Below, piece after piece: positions 51,361 to 59,862 of a stretch of DNA of 64,000 nt. Positions within the stretch are counted from its first letter, which is position 1. Each line of letters starts with the position of its first letter. The notes beneath the pieces were generated by a model that was not told the DNA's origin, made no database searches, and was given only the letters and a program-made list of their open reading frames with translations. Source of the stretch: Eubacterium sp. (GTDB taxonomy: Bacteria > Bacillota > Clostridia > Lachnospirales > Lachnospiraceae); assembly GCA_022791495.1 (NCBI GenBank), contig JAAVZE010000032.1, positions 1-64,000 on the forward strand, written 5' to 3'. A program made the translations under genes and the position numbers.

Positions 51361-51732
51361 ATGCATACAGGGGAGATATTACGGATTGTAATGATCACAG
51401 CGGGTGTATTAATTTTTATGCAGACTATTTTATCTTTGGCAAAACGTCGGTTAAAGGAGCAGTTCTGCCTGCTCTGGGGGGTGATATCTTTTCTGCTGGT
51501 TCTGGCGGGGATCCTCCTCCGGCCGGTCGCGCTGAGCCAGTATGTCAGCGGAATGGGTATGCTGCTTATCATAGTGGCGGGTAGTTGTGTGGTGTGCTGT
51601 CTGTATTTTCTGAGCATCCAGCTGTCCGTCCTGGGACGCAAAAATCAGGAGCTTGCCATGCAGGTCTCTCTGCTGAATCAGGAAAATGAGCGGATCCTGG
51701 CAGAACTGGAGGAGCTCAAGAAGAAAAATTAG
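51361..51732 (+). CDS. DUF2304 small membrane protein
   Basis: A 123-residue protein from ATG 51361 (GAGGAGG at 51343-51349). Three membrane segments (RIVMITAGVLIFMQTILSLA, WGVISFLLVLAGILLRPVAL, LLIIVAGSCVVCCLYFLSIQ) are followed by a C-terminal coiled coil (NQENERILAELEELKKK). The pattern matches DUF2304, a small membrane family regularly found beside glycosyltransferases of surface polysaccharides. It probably recruits or stabilises the neighbouring GT2 enzyme at the membrane. Confidence 0.85.
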   Translation: MHTGEILRIVMITAGVLIFMQTILSLAKRRLKEQFCLLWGVISFLLVLAGILLRPVALSQYVSGMGMLLIIVAGSCVVCCLYFLSIQLSVLGRKNQELAMQVSLLNQENERILAELEELKKKN

Positions 51733-51784
51733 TATTTCTATATTCATTAGCTCGATGGAGTCGGGTCAGGCGGGAGGTGTGTGA

Positions 51785-52993
51785 ATGAAGAAGATATTAT
51801 TTGTCATCAATACGCTGGGAGGAGCCGGGGCGGAGACAGCGATGCTGGAACTTTTGCGCAGTCTTTCCCCCAGGGAATATGAGATCTCACTTTTTGTTCT
51901 GCTGAATCAGGGGGAGATGGTGGATCAGCTGCCCTCCCATGTCAGGCTTCTCAATGCAGATTTCTGCCGGGAATCGGTGCTGAGCAGGGAGGGGAAAAAG
52001 AGGCTGAACCGTCATGTGTTCCGAACATTATTCCGGCGGGGTAGTGTGTTTCGCAATCTTCCCTATCTGATAAAAAATCTGGTTTCCATGATCAGGAAGG
52101 GGAAGCTGCTGCCGGATAAACTATTGTGGCGGGTGATGTCTGACGGGGCGCCGGCGCCGGAAGAAACTTATGATCTGGCGGTGGCTTATCTGGAGGGCGG
52201 TTCCGCTTACTTCGTGGCAGATCACGTAAAGGCAGCGAAAAAGGCAGGGTTTATCCACATTGATTATGGGAAAGCCGGGTATACCAGATCTTTGGACCGA
52301 GACTGTTATGCCAGATTTGACCGGATCTACACGGTGTCAGATGAGGTGCGCCGGCATTTTCTGGAGACCTATCCGGAATACGGGGAAAAGACGGAGATCT
52401 TTCATAATATGATCGATCCGGGAAGGATCCGGGAGCGGGCGGCGCTCCCTGGCGGGTTTGAGGATGATTTTGATGGGGTCCGTATCCTTACTGTGGGGAG
52501 GCTTACTGCCCAGAAAGCCTATGGAACAGCGGTAGATGCGATGAAACTTCTGAAGGAAATGGGACAAAATGTGAGATGGTATGTATTGGGAGAGGGCGAG
52601 GAACGCAGGCTATTGGAGAAGAAGATCCAGCAGTATGGTCTGGAAAAAGATTTTCTTCTGCTGGGAGCCAAAGAAAACCCATATCCTTATTATGCCCAGA
52701 CAGACCTCTACGTTCACTGCACCCGCTACGAGGGGAAAAGCATCGCCATACAGGAAGCACAGACGCTGGGATGTACGATCCTGGTTTCTGACTGCAGCGG
52801 CAACAGGGAGCAGGTCAGAGACGGCATTGACGGCAGAATGTGTGAGCTGTCTGCAGAAGGGATTCGAGACGGAATCTGTGAATTGCTCCGGGATCCGGGA
52901 GCATGCCGGCGTTACGGAGAGGAAGCGGCAAAAAAGGATCTTGTGGAGAGAGAGCAGCTGGAACGGCTGCTGGGCCTGATCACGGAAGGATAG
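51785..52993 (+). CDS. GT4 family glycosyltransferase
   Basis: A 402-residue GT-B enzyme with GGGAGG before ATG 51785. It starts KKILFVINTLGGAGAETAML, the usual acceptor-side motif. The C-terminal donor-binding domain has TVGRLTAQKAYGTAVDA and the E-x7-E segment YEGKSIAIQEAQTLGCTILV. It adds a sugar to a lipid-linked or polymeric acceptor; the donor cannot be predicted. It is part of the downstream half of the operon, which is not present in the minimal pel set. Confidence 0.93.
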   Translation: MKKILFVINTLGGAGAETAMLELLRSLSPREYEISLFVLLNQGEMVDQLPSHVRLLNADFCRESVLSREGKKRLNRHVFRTLFRRGSVFRNLPYLIKNLVSMIRKGKLLPDKLLWRVMSDGAPAPEETYDLAVAYLEGGSAYFVADHVKAAKKAGFIHIDYGKAGYTRSLDRDCYARFDRIYTVSDEVRRHFLETYPEYGEKTEIFHNMIDPGRIRERAALPGGFEDDFDGVRILTVGRLTAQKAYGTAVDAMKLLKEMGQNVRWYVLGEGEERRLLEKKIQQYGLEKDFLLLGAKENPYPYYAQTDLYVHCTRYEGKSIAIQEAQTLGCTILVSDCSGNREQVRDGIDGRMCELSAEGIRDGICELLRDPGACRRYGEEAAKKDLVEREQLERLLGLITEG

Positions 52994-53005
52994 GGAGGTG
53001 ACGAT

Positions 53006-53782
53006 ATGGAAGAGACGAAGGAATTACTGATTATAATTCCCGCGTATAATGAAGAAAAAAATATAGAGAAGCTGCTGGACCAGCTGGAACAGCCGGACAT
53101 TGCCGCCATCGCTGATGTGTTGATCATGAATGATGCATCTTCCGACGCTACAAACTGGATCGTAAAGGGACGGAAGTACCAGATCGTTACCCATGTATTT
53201 AATCTTGGCTATGGAAGTGCCCTGCAGCTGGGATACAAGTATGCGATCCGCAGAGGATATGAGTATGTGATCCAGATGGATGCGGACGGTCAGCATGATG
53301 TGTGCAATATACCTGTGATCTATAAGAAATTAAAAACAGCGGATGAACAGGGAAAGAAGCCGGATATCGTGCTGGGATCGAGATTTATGGAGGGAAGCAC
53401 TCCCTTTCCTGTCTCCCTGGCGAAAAAACTTGCCTGGTCACTGTTCCGCACCCTGATCTTTCTTGGAACCAAACGGAAGATCGCGGATCCCACCACAGGG
53501 CTGCAGGGGCTCAGCCGCCGGGTGGTTATCTTTTATTCCCGCTACAATCATTTTGACGACCGGTATCCCGATGCCAATATCATCATGCAGATGCTGCTTC
53601 TGGGCTTCCGGCTGGTGGAGGTTCCGGCGGTGATGCACCCGCGGACCGAGGGAGTCAGTATGCACTCGGGGTTAAAGCCACTGTTTTATATGTGCCGGAT
53701 GCTGTTTTCTATCCTTGCCGTCTGGGTAGGAATACGAATATTCAAGCTGGATGCGGGGGCTGCCGATGAAAAGGATGCATAG
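53006..53782 (+). CDS. GT2 glycosyltransferase, dolichyl-phosphate mannosyltransferase-like
   Basis: A 258-residue GT-A enzyme with GGGAGGTGAC before ATG 53006. It has IIIPAYNEEKNIEKLLDQLE, MNDASSD, the DxD motif in YVIQMDADGQHD and the acceptor-side DPTTGLQGLSRR. These are typical of enzymes that load a sugar onto polyprenyl phosphate. The C-terminus has one hydrophobic segment. It and the DUF2304 protein form a combination seen in many surface-polysaccharide loci. It overlaps the next gene by 17 bases. Confidence 0.92.
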   Translation: MEETKELLIIIPAYNEEKNIEKLLDQLEQPDIAAIADVLIMNDASSDATNWIVKGRKYQIVTHVFNLGYGSALQLGYKYAIRRGYEYVIQMDADGQHDVCNIPVIYKKLKTADEQGKKPDIVLGSRFMEGSTPFPVSLAKKLAWSLFRTLIFLGTKRKIADPTTGLQGLSRRVVIFYSRYNHFDDRYPDANIIMQMLLLGFRLVEVPAVMHPRTEGVSMHSGLKPLFYMCRMLFSILAVWVGIRIFKLDAGAADEKDA

Positions 53783-55052
53783 ATGGAGGTTTGAGCCCTT
53801 TGAACTCATAGAGTCTGCCGAAGAGTTGTACAATCCGGGGCGGGGTTGGTATCAGATCCATACCTTTGAAACCGGAACCTGCAGGACGCCGGAGGAAATG
53901 AGGAGCAGTCTCCATGAAACCGATTCCCTTGTGCTTCTCTTGATCCGCATACCCGCCAGCGGTGACTTTATAAAACGGGAGGAACTGGATTGGATCCGCA
54001 GCATTCTAAAGACTTTTTTTGAGGCTGGGAAGGATATCCTGCTACGATTTGTCTACGATCTGGAGGGAAAAGGACTGGAAAATGAACCAGACTGTTTTGC
54101 TATAGTGGAGGGGCATTTTCAGCAGCTGGCGAAATTGATGGGAGCAAAGGCACAGCATATTTTTGTGTATCAGGGGATACTTGTGGGGAGCTGGGGAGAG
54201 ATGCACACCTCAAGATATCTGTCTTCCAGATATATGTGCCGTCTGGCATCGATCTTTCGGGAAGGCACGGAAGGCAGGATCTATCATTCTGTGCGAAAAC
54301 CTGTCCAGTGGAGACAGATCTTTGACCGGGAGGAATGGGAGAGAGCGGCGAAGACTGCTAAGACCGGGCTGTACAACGATGGTATTCTTGCCTCGGAGAC
54401 AGATCTGGGTACCTTTGGGTACCAGCCCAGGGAAGAGACTGGCTGGGAACAGCCCTGGCTCCCCCAGGAAGAACTGGATTTTGAGGAGCACTTATGCCGG
54501 TATGCGCCCCAGGGCGGTGAGGTGGTCTATGGGGAGATGACAGAAAAGATGTCGCTGGAACAGATCGCCGGACGGCTGTCCCGGATGAATCTCTCCTATC
54601 TCAACCGGGACCATGATAAAAGAGTATTTGAGATCTGGCGAAAGCTGAAATGGCAGAAAGAGGATGTCTGGCAGGGGATGAATGGCTTTGATTATATTGG
54701 CCGTCATCTGGGATACCGGTTTGTGGTACGCAAAGTATTACTAAAACCGGGAAAGAAAGAAATGAAGCTGCAGCTGGAGATCGAAAACATCGGTTTTGCC
54801 AGGATGTATGAAGAGGCAGAACTGTTGCTGGAATATGAGGATCTGGATGGAAATACCGAGATCCAAAAGATCGAAACAGATGTACGAAATTGGAACCCCG
54901 GTGGGAGGGTTTGTCTGTCGCAGAACCTGATATCAAGAGAGGGTAAATATTTTCTCTCGATGCGCAGATGCCTTGACAGCAGGGCGGTATATTTTGCCAA
55001 CCGCCAGGGAGAGAAGGGGCGTCTGCTGTTAGGAAAGGTTATTTTATACTGA
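53766..55052 (+). CDS. DUF4874/DUF4832 protein, cytoplasmic form
   Basis: A 428-residue protein, start ATG 53766 (GCGGGGG upstream), with 53751 as alternative. The N-terminal DUF4874 part has YNPGRGWYQIHTFE and GILVGSWGEMHTSRY, reminiscent of TIM-barrel glycoside hydrolases. The C-terminal DUF4832 part is a beta domain (LQLEIENIGFARMYEEAELL). No signal peptide is present, unlike its paralogue at 55039. The family is uncharacterised and usually sits in polysaccharide loci. Its stop overlaps the convergent paralogue by 14 bases. Confidence 0.85.
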   Translation: MKRMHRWRFEPFELIESAEELYNPGRGWYQIHTFETGTCRTPEEMRSSLHETDSLVLLLIRIPASGDFIKREELDWIRSILKTFFEAGKDILLRFVYDLEGKGLENEPDCFAIVEGHFQQLAKLMGAKAQHIFVYQGILVGSWGEMHTSRYLSSRYMCRLASIFREGTEGRIYHSVRKPVQWRQIFDREEWERAAKTAKTGLYNDGILASETDLGTFGYQPREETGWEQPWLPQEELDFEEHLCRYAPQGGEVVYGEMTEKMSLEQIAGRLSRMNLSYLNRDHDKRVFEIWRKLKWQKEDVWQGMNGFDYIGRHLGYRFVVRKVLLKPGKKEMKLQLEIENIGFARMYEEAELLLEYEDLDGNTEIQKIETDVRNWNPGGRVCLSQNLISREGKYFLSMRRCLDSRAVYFANRQGEKGRLLLGKVILY

Positions 55053-56469
55053 GCTGCCCGCAGACCACATCTTCTTCTGAACTCTGCCCGCCATTGGCAA
55101 ACTGGATGGAAATGCCGGTGGATTGGTCAGTCATGGACAGAGAGAGCTGCCAGGTTCCCGCCGGGATGGATTTTATATCCATGGACACGGACAGGGTCTG
55201 CGGTTTGTCTGGCAGCAGGGTCCGGTTATCAAAAGCGACTGGAAGGGATATTTTTTCTCCGCTGGAAGTATTGTGGAGAAGGATCTCTGTGTCAAAAGAG
55301 CGGTAGGCTGGCGAGAATCCAGTGTTTTCCACAGTTATGTGCAGGGCAGGCCGGGGACGAAATCCTTCTGTGCCTGTCACCCAGGAATTCCGCACCACAT
55401 ACCGGTAGCCCAGATGGGCGGCGATATAGTCATAGCCGTCTGCCCCGTCAAAAGGATCACCGGGGGTTCCCTGAAACTGGGAAGCTTTCCATTTGTCCAG
55501 CACAGAAGAATCATGGTCGGCGCTGAGATAGGACACATGCATCTGTCTCAGATCCGGGACTGCACGGTTCAGGTCATTGTAAGGATTATCCAGGACAGCT
55601 TCGCCTCCATTGGGCACATAAAGACAGAGCTGGTTCTGAAACCGGATCTCTTCTGACCGGGTTCCCTTTTCGGCGGGATCACTGGTTCCGGCAAAGGGAG
55701 TGTCATCGTAGGTGCCACAGTCGTACACATCACCGAGCATACCGTCATTGTAGAGACCGAGGCGCGCCGGAAGGCCTCCGGTATATGCCTGGCTGCTGTC
55801 CAAAGGTGTTCTGGTACCTGTGATGATCCGCAGATGCTGTGGCGTCCGAACGGATAAAAATATATCCGGGGAAGTCACAGAGGCAAGGGTTTCCATAAAC
55901 AGAGTGAGATGTTCCCTGTCTCCATAATGGGTCTGGTTCATCTCCCCGCAGTTGCCGGTAAATATTCCCTGCAGGAGGAAGACATGGCTGGAGAAGCGGT
56001 TCACCACCGGTGCCACCTGTTTCATATGGGACAGGATCCGCTCCTGGCTGGCTGGCTCTGTCTGGAGGGCATTCCCCTCCCAGTCGTAGAGGAAGCGGAC
56101 AATAAGCTGTCTGTCTGCGCCGGAAAATGTAGAAAGTATCGTATCCAGCTGATCCAGGGCAGAGTTGCTGATGGGGCTGCCAGAATAATTCTTGAGGTTG
56201 ATCTGCAGCAGAAGGATGGACTGGGAGTCGTTGGCCAGCATATTTTCACACCACTGCTGAGCGGGTTCCCTGCCTTCCTCTGACAGAAGATAGCCATAGA
56301 GGTGATAGAACCCACAATAGGGATTATTCAGTATCTCACTGTTCTCTTCCATGGCTGCAGCCTCATACTGGATGCGGGGAACAGTGAAGTAAAACAGGGC
56401 ACACAGCCCGCATACCAGAACCAGGCTGCCCAACAGAATATATCGTTTTTTTAAGATAAAATGGGACAT
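55039..56469 (-). CDS. DUF4874/DUF4832 protein, membrane-anchored form
   Basis: A 476-residue paralogue of the previous gene on the opposite strand. It has an N-terminal anchor (YILLGSLVLVCGLCALFYFT), so the DUF4874 (NNPYCGFYHLYGYL, GIFTGNCGEMNQTHYG) and DUF4832 (LHITVENTGFSPAYRSFDTE) domains lie outside the cell. AGGAAGG precedes the start. The putative acidic residue in GEM is conserved in both paralogues. It interrupts an otherwise plus-strand locus, so it must have its own promoter in the divergent gap at 56470-56618. A role in trimming or binding the polymer outside is plausible. Confidence 0.85.
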   Translation of the reverse strand: MSHFILKKRYILLGSLVLVCGLCALFYFTVPRIQYEAAAMEENSEILNNPYCGFYHLYGYLLSEEGREPAQQWCENMLANDSQSILLLQINLKNYSGSPISNSALDQLDTILSTFSGADRQLIVRFLYDWEGNALQTEPASQERILSHMKQVAPVVNRFSSHVFLLQGIFTGNCGEMNQTHYGDREHLTLFMETLASVTSPDIFLSVRTPQHLRIITGTRTPLDSSQAYTGGLPARLGLYNDGMLGDVYDCGTYDDTPFAGTSDPAEKGTRSEEIRFQNQLCLYVPNGGEAVLDNPYNDLNRAVPDLRQMHVSYLSADHDSSVLDKWKASQFQGTPGDPFDGADGYDYIAAHLGYRYVVRNSWVTGTEGFRPRPALHITVENTGFSPAYRSFDTEILLHNTSSGEKISLPVAFDNRTLLPDKPQTLSVSMDIKSIPAGTWQLSLSMTDQSTGISIQFANGGQSSEEDVVCGQLSIK

Positions 56470-56618
56470 AGAGAATTTTCCTTCCTATATGGTGGCGCCG
56501 CCAGGACGGCATGTCTGATCAGCGGTATAGGGCAGGCTCAGATCAGCGCTATTGAGCTAAGTATAACATAGAAGCAGAAAGAATACGATAAAAAAGTAAA
56601 AGGGGGCGAAAGAAAGTG
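56470..56618. promoter_or_regulatory. Divergent region, DUF4832 gene / flippase gene
   Basis: This 149-bp gap must hold promoters for both directions. GATCAGCG occurs at 56517-56524 and again at 56541-56548 in direct orientation, a possible regulator site. TATAAC near 56562 is a weak -10 candidate for the rightward gene. Confidence 0.35.
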
Positions 56619-58160
56619 ATGGAGAGAAGCAGGACGGAGCACTCGGTCCGCAATACCACTGCGGCGATGGTATCGAAGATCGTCGCGATCCTTATGGGGT
56701 TTGCCACAAGAGTGGTGTTCACCCATTGCCTCAGTGAGAGCTATGTCGGGGTAAATGGTCTCTTTTCGGATGTGCTGAATGTGCTGGCGCTGTCTGAACT
56801 GGGGGTGGGTACTGCTATTACCTATGCCCTTTATAAGCCGATCGCGGAAGGGGATTTTGAGCGGCAGAAATCCCTTATGAAGATGTACTGCCGGTTTTAT
56901 CGAATTGTGGCGGGGATCGTCTTAGCAGGGGGGCTGGCGGTCATCCCATTTATGGATGTACTCATCCGGCATCAGCCGGAAGTGGATCATCTGATATTGA
57001 TCTATCTGATGTATCTGACAAATTCGGTGCTGTCCTATCTGCTGATCTACAAAAAGACACTGATCGATGCCCATCAGCTCAGCTATATCGGAGAGATCTA
57101 CCAGATGATATTTCTTCTGATCCAGGATACGCTGCAAATCATACTTCTTCTGGCGACCCATAATTTTATACTGTTTCTCGTCATATATATTTTGTGTACT
57201 CTGGGAAATAATATCAGCATATCCAGGAAGGCGAACCGCCTCTATCCCTATCTGAGAGAGAAGAACATCCAGCCCCTGGATCCCGAGGAGAGAAAGGGAA
57301 TATTTAAAAACATCCGCGCCATGCTTATGCACAAGATCGGGGACGTAGTGGTAAATAATACCGACAATCTAATGTTGTCCTCCATCGTGGGGATCATCAG
57401 CGTGGGCTGTTATTCCAACTACTATCTGGTGATCGGTTCCATCCATCAGCTGGTGAGCCAGGTGTTCCGTGGGATCACAGCCAGCGTGGGAAATCTGGGT
57501 GTGACTGAGGACAGCGGCCGGGTGAGACGGATCTTCGAGAGTTCTTTTTTTGTGGGACAGTGGATGTATGGTTTTGCGGTGATCTGTCTCTATGAACTGT
57601 TAAATCCCTTTGTGGAGATCAGCTTTGGATACCAGTATGTATTTCCGATGGAGGTGGTTCTGGTTTTATGCCTCAATTTTTTCGTCACAGGAATGCGGCA
57701 GGCGGCGCTGGTATTTCGGGATTCACTGGGATTGTTCTGGTTTGACCGGTACAAATCCCTGGCAGGGGCGCTTTTGAATCTGGTGATCTCTATCGTTCTG
57801 GCAAGGCAGTACGGTACGGTGGGCGTATTTGCCGGGACGCTGATCAGTACGCTCCTGACCTCCTTCTGGGTAGAACCGTGGATTCTGTACCGGCATAGTT
57901 TAAAGAGCAGGGCCGCCTCTTATTTCCTGCGTTATGGATTTTATACGGCAGTGGTGGCAGGAGCGGGGTTTGTGACAAATCTGCTCTGTCTCAGAGTGGG
58001 GGGCGGAACGTGGAGAATTTTAGGCATCCGTTTACTGATTTGTATCACGATTCCGAATCTTATTTTTCTTCTCTGCTATTTCCGAACGAAGGAATTCCGG
58101 TTTTTGTGTAAGAAGTTTATCAGTGTGACGGATAAATGGAGGGAAAGGGCCAATGAATAA
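56619..58160 (+). CDS. Wzx-type polysaccharide flippase
   Basis: A 513-residue membrane protein of the polysaccharide transporter (PST/MOP) family, from ATG 56619. The start MERSRTEHSVRNTTAAMVSK and GFATRVVFTHCLSESYVGVN are typical, followed by about twelve to fourteen membrane segments. It would flip a lipid-linked glycan, distinct from PelG, which handles the Pel polymer. Two exporters in one locus suggest two glycan products or a decorated polymer. It overlaps the next gene by 8 bases. Confidence 0.9.
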   Translation: MERSRTEHSVRNTTAAMVSKIVAILMGFATRVVFTHCLSESYVGVNGLFSDVLNVLALSELGVGTAITYALYKPIAEGDFERQKSLMKMYCRFYRIVAGIVLAGGLAVIPFMDVLIRHQPEVDHLILIYLMYLTNSVLSYLLIYKKTLIDAHQLSYIGEIYQMIFLLIQDTLQIILLLATHNFILFLVIYILCTLGNNISISRKANRLYPYLREKNIQPLDPEERKGIFKNIRAMLMHKIGDVVVNNTDNLMLSSIVGIISVGCYSNYYLVIGSIHQLVSQVFRGITASVGNLGVTEDSGRVRRIFESSFFVGQWMYGFAVICLYELLNPFVEISFGYQYVFPMEVVLVLCLNFFVTGMRQAALVFRDSLGLFWFDRYKSLAGALLNLVISIVLARQYGTVGVFAGTLISTLLTSFWVEPWILYRHSLKSRAASYFLRYGFYTAVVAGAGFVTNLLCLRVGGGTWRILGIRLLICITIPNLIFLLCYFRTKEFRFLCKKFISVTDKWRERANE

Positions 58161-59385
58161 CAGCACAATGGTGACATTTTCCCAGAGCGAAAGAAAGCTG
58201 TTTGGCTATCTGGCTGCCACGCTTTGCGGGGAAGAGGCGAAGGTTCCAGATCAGCCGCTTTCCGATGAATGCTGGGAGGAAATACTGGGGTTGGCGCAGG
58301 CCCATGTGGTGCTGCCGCTGCTGTATCCTCTCGTGGAACAGGGATATCCGTTTCCAGAATCATTTCGGCTCCGCCTGGAAAATGAAAGCCGGCGCACGGT
58401 TCAGCAGAGTTATCATCTGATGTTTCTTACCCACTATGTGGTAAATGCTCTGGAAGAGGCGGGAATTCCTTCTGCTGTTCTCAAAGGGGCTGCTGCCGCG
58501 GGGGATTATCCGGTACCCGAACTGCGTAAATCCGGAGATGTGGATGTGCTCTTGATGAAGCCGGAACAGCTTGGAAAGGCAGAACGACTTTTCCTGGAAA
58601 TGGGATTTAACAGCAAACCCGGTGAAAATGGAAATCATCATGAGGTATGGCGGACCAGTGAGGGGATCGATGTGGAGCTTCATGTGATGATGGCAGAACC
58701 CTTCGACAGCGAAAAGATTAACAGTTTTTTGAGTAACCAGATGGATCAGCTGCGACGGCGGACCCAGGTAGTCAATGTGATGGGACTGGACTTCCCGGTG
58801 CTGGAAAAGGGAGACCATGCCTTTCAGCTGCTTCTTCATATGCTGCAGCATTTCCTGCGTGCAGGGTTTGGTCTTAAACTTCTCTGCGACTGGGTGGCGT
58901 TGTGGAACGGGGCGGTGCCTCAGACAGAACGGGAAAGGTATCTCATGTGGATCCGGCAGACCGGCCTGAGGGGATTTTCTGATATGATCACTTCTCTTTG
59001 TACTGAATATCTCGGACTGGACAGAGGGCGGGCAGAGGGGATCCTGACAGGAACTTTTCAGGGCTCTGCGGAGGTATTCATGAGGGAGATTCTCGATGCT
59101 GAGGAGTTTGGCCTTCATGAAAAAAGCCGGATGGTGGTGCTTCGGGGAAATAGCTTTATGGATTATGTCCGGGAATTTCACCATCAGATGCGGCTGGGGT
59201 ATCCCAGCGCAAGCCGTATCCTGCTGCTCTGGCCGGTATTGTGGGTGATGGCCTTTGTAAAGTTCTGCCGGAATAACCAGAAGATCCGGGGGATTTCTTT
59301 CCTGGAGGTGATCCAGAGAACGAGAGAGCGGAGCCGGTATACGAAGGAGCTGCATTTGTTCAAAAATTTTGAAAGGGATAAATAA
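58153..59385 (+). CDS. Nucleotidyltransferase-family protein (NTP_transf_5-like)
   Basis: A 410-residue protein. The segment SAVLKGAAAAGDYPVPELRK, then SGDVDVLLMK, contains the GD-x-D active-site pattern of minimal nucleotidyltransferases in the NTP_transf_5 family. The rest is helical. I recall this family together with PqqD-like proteins and polysaccharide genes in Firmicutes loci, and a PqqD-like gene opens this one. Its target is unknown. It overlaps the flippase gene by 8 bases, so both are translated together. Confidence 0.8.
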   Translation: MNNSTMVTFSQSERKLFGYLAATLCGEEAKVPDQPLSDECWEEILGLAQAHVVLPLLYPLVEQGYPFPESFRLRLENESRRTVQQSYHLMFLTHYVVNALEEAGIPSAVLKGAAAAGDYPVPELRKSGDVDVLLMKPEQLGKAERLFLEMGFNSKPGENGNHHEVWRTSEGIDVELHVMMAEPFDSEKINSFLSNQMDQLRRRTQVVNVMGLDFPVLEKGDHAFQLLLHMLQHFLRAGFGLKLLCDWVALWNGAVPQTERERYLMWIRQTGLRGFSDMITSLCTEYLGLDRGRAEGILTGTFQGSAEVFMREILDAEEFGLHEKSRMVVLRGNSFMDYVREFHHQMRLGYPSASRILLLWPVLWVMAFVKFCRNNQKIRGISFLEVIQRTRERSRYTKELHLFKNFERDK

Positions 59386-59397
59386 AGATACGAATCA

Positions 59398-59427
59398 TTG
59401 ACAAAGCATAATGAAATGTTATATAAT
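59398..59427 (+). promoter_or_regulatory. Consensus promoter of the 59475 gene
   Basis: TTGACA (59398-59403), 18 bp, TATAAT (59422-59427). Both boxes match the sigma-A consensus exactly, suggesting strong separate transcription of the small protein gene. It begins 12 bases after the stop of the nucleotidyltransferase gene, with no terminator between. Confidence 0.85.
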
Positions 59428-59474
59428 ACGGATATAGATGCATAGTGAATCGCTTTTTTATGGAGGATGAACGT

Positions 59475-59849
59475 ATGAAAGAGTATAGCAAACCGACCAT
59501 CTTGATCAATGAAGAGCTGAGTGAGGGTGTGTATGCAGCCAGTGGATGTTATACCATCACGACGCAGGTTCATCAAGAGATGCAGACTGGCCGCGGTGAT
59601 TACCGGATTCAGATTGATGGCAAACATCAGGCGGACCACACAAAAGACAAACAGACGATGACGATATCCTTTAATCTGCCTGTTGAATATAAGCACAGCA
59701 ATGGAACTCTTGTTGGTCTCGGTACAGGAACAACTCTTGTGATTGATTACTTTTATCACCAGAATCCGACGGATAATATTGGGCTTGGGGATCTAATTGT
59801 TACAGCGGATACAGGCCTTCAGGTGACCAGTGTGAAACTGACGGATTAA
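59475..59849 (+). CDS. Small protein with leader-like N-terminus and beta-rich core
   Basis: A 124-residue protein. ATG 59475 has GGAGG at 59462-59466 with 8-base spacing; the longer frame from 59445 includes the ribosome-binding site. Residues 1-25 (KEYSKPTILINEELSEGVYA, then ASGC) look like a leader ending at a small-residue stretch, and do not form a classical signal peptide. The core (RGDYRIQIDGKHQADHTKDK, NLPVEYKHSNGTLVGLGTGT, DNIGLGDLIVTADTG) looks like a beta-sandwich. I believe similar EGVYAASG proteins occur in other Lachnospiraceae. It may be a target of the PqqD-like protein or a component bound to the polymer; both are hypotheses. Confidence 0.75.
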   Translation: MKEYSKPTILINEELSEGVYAASGCYTITTQVHQEMQTGRGDYRIQIDGKHQADHTKDKQTMTISFNLPVEYKHSNGTLVGLGTGTTLVIDYFYHQNPTDNIGLGDLIVTADTGLQVTSVKLTD

Positions 59850-59862
59850 TAGATGAGATAAT

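Noticed and set aside
58360-59355. Minus-strand 331-residue ORF
   Set aside because: It is antisense to the nucleotidyltransferase-family gene, and its composition is that of a shadow.
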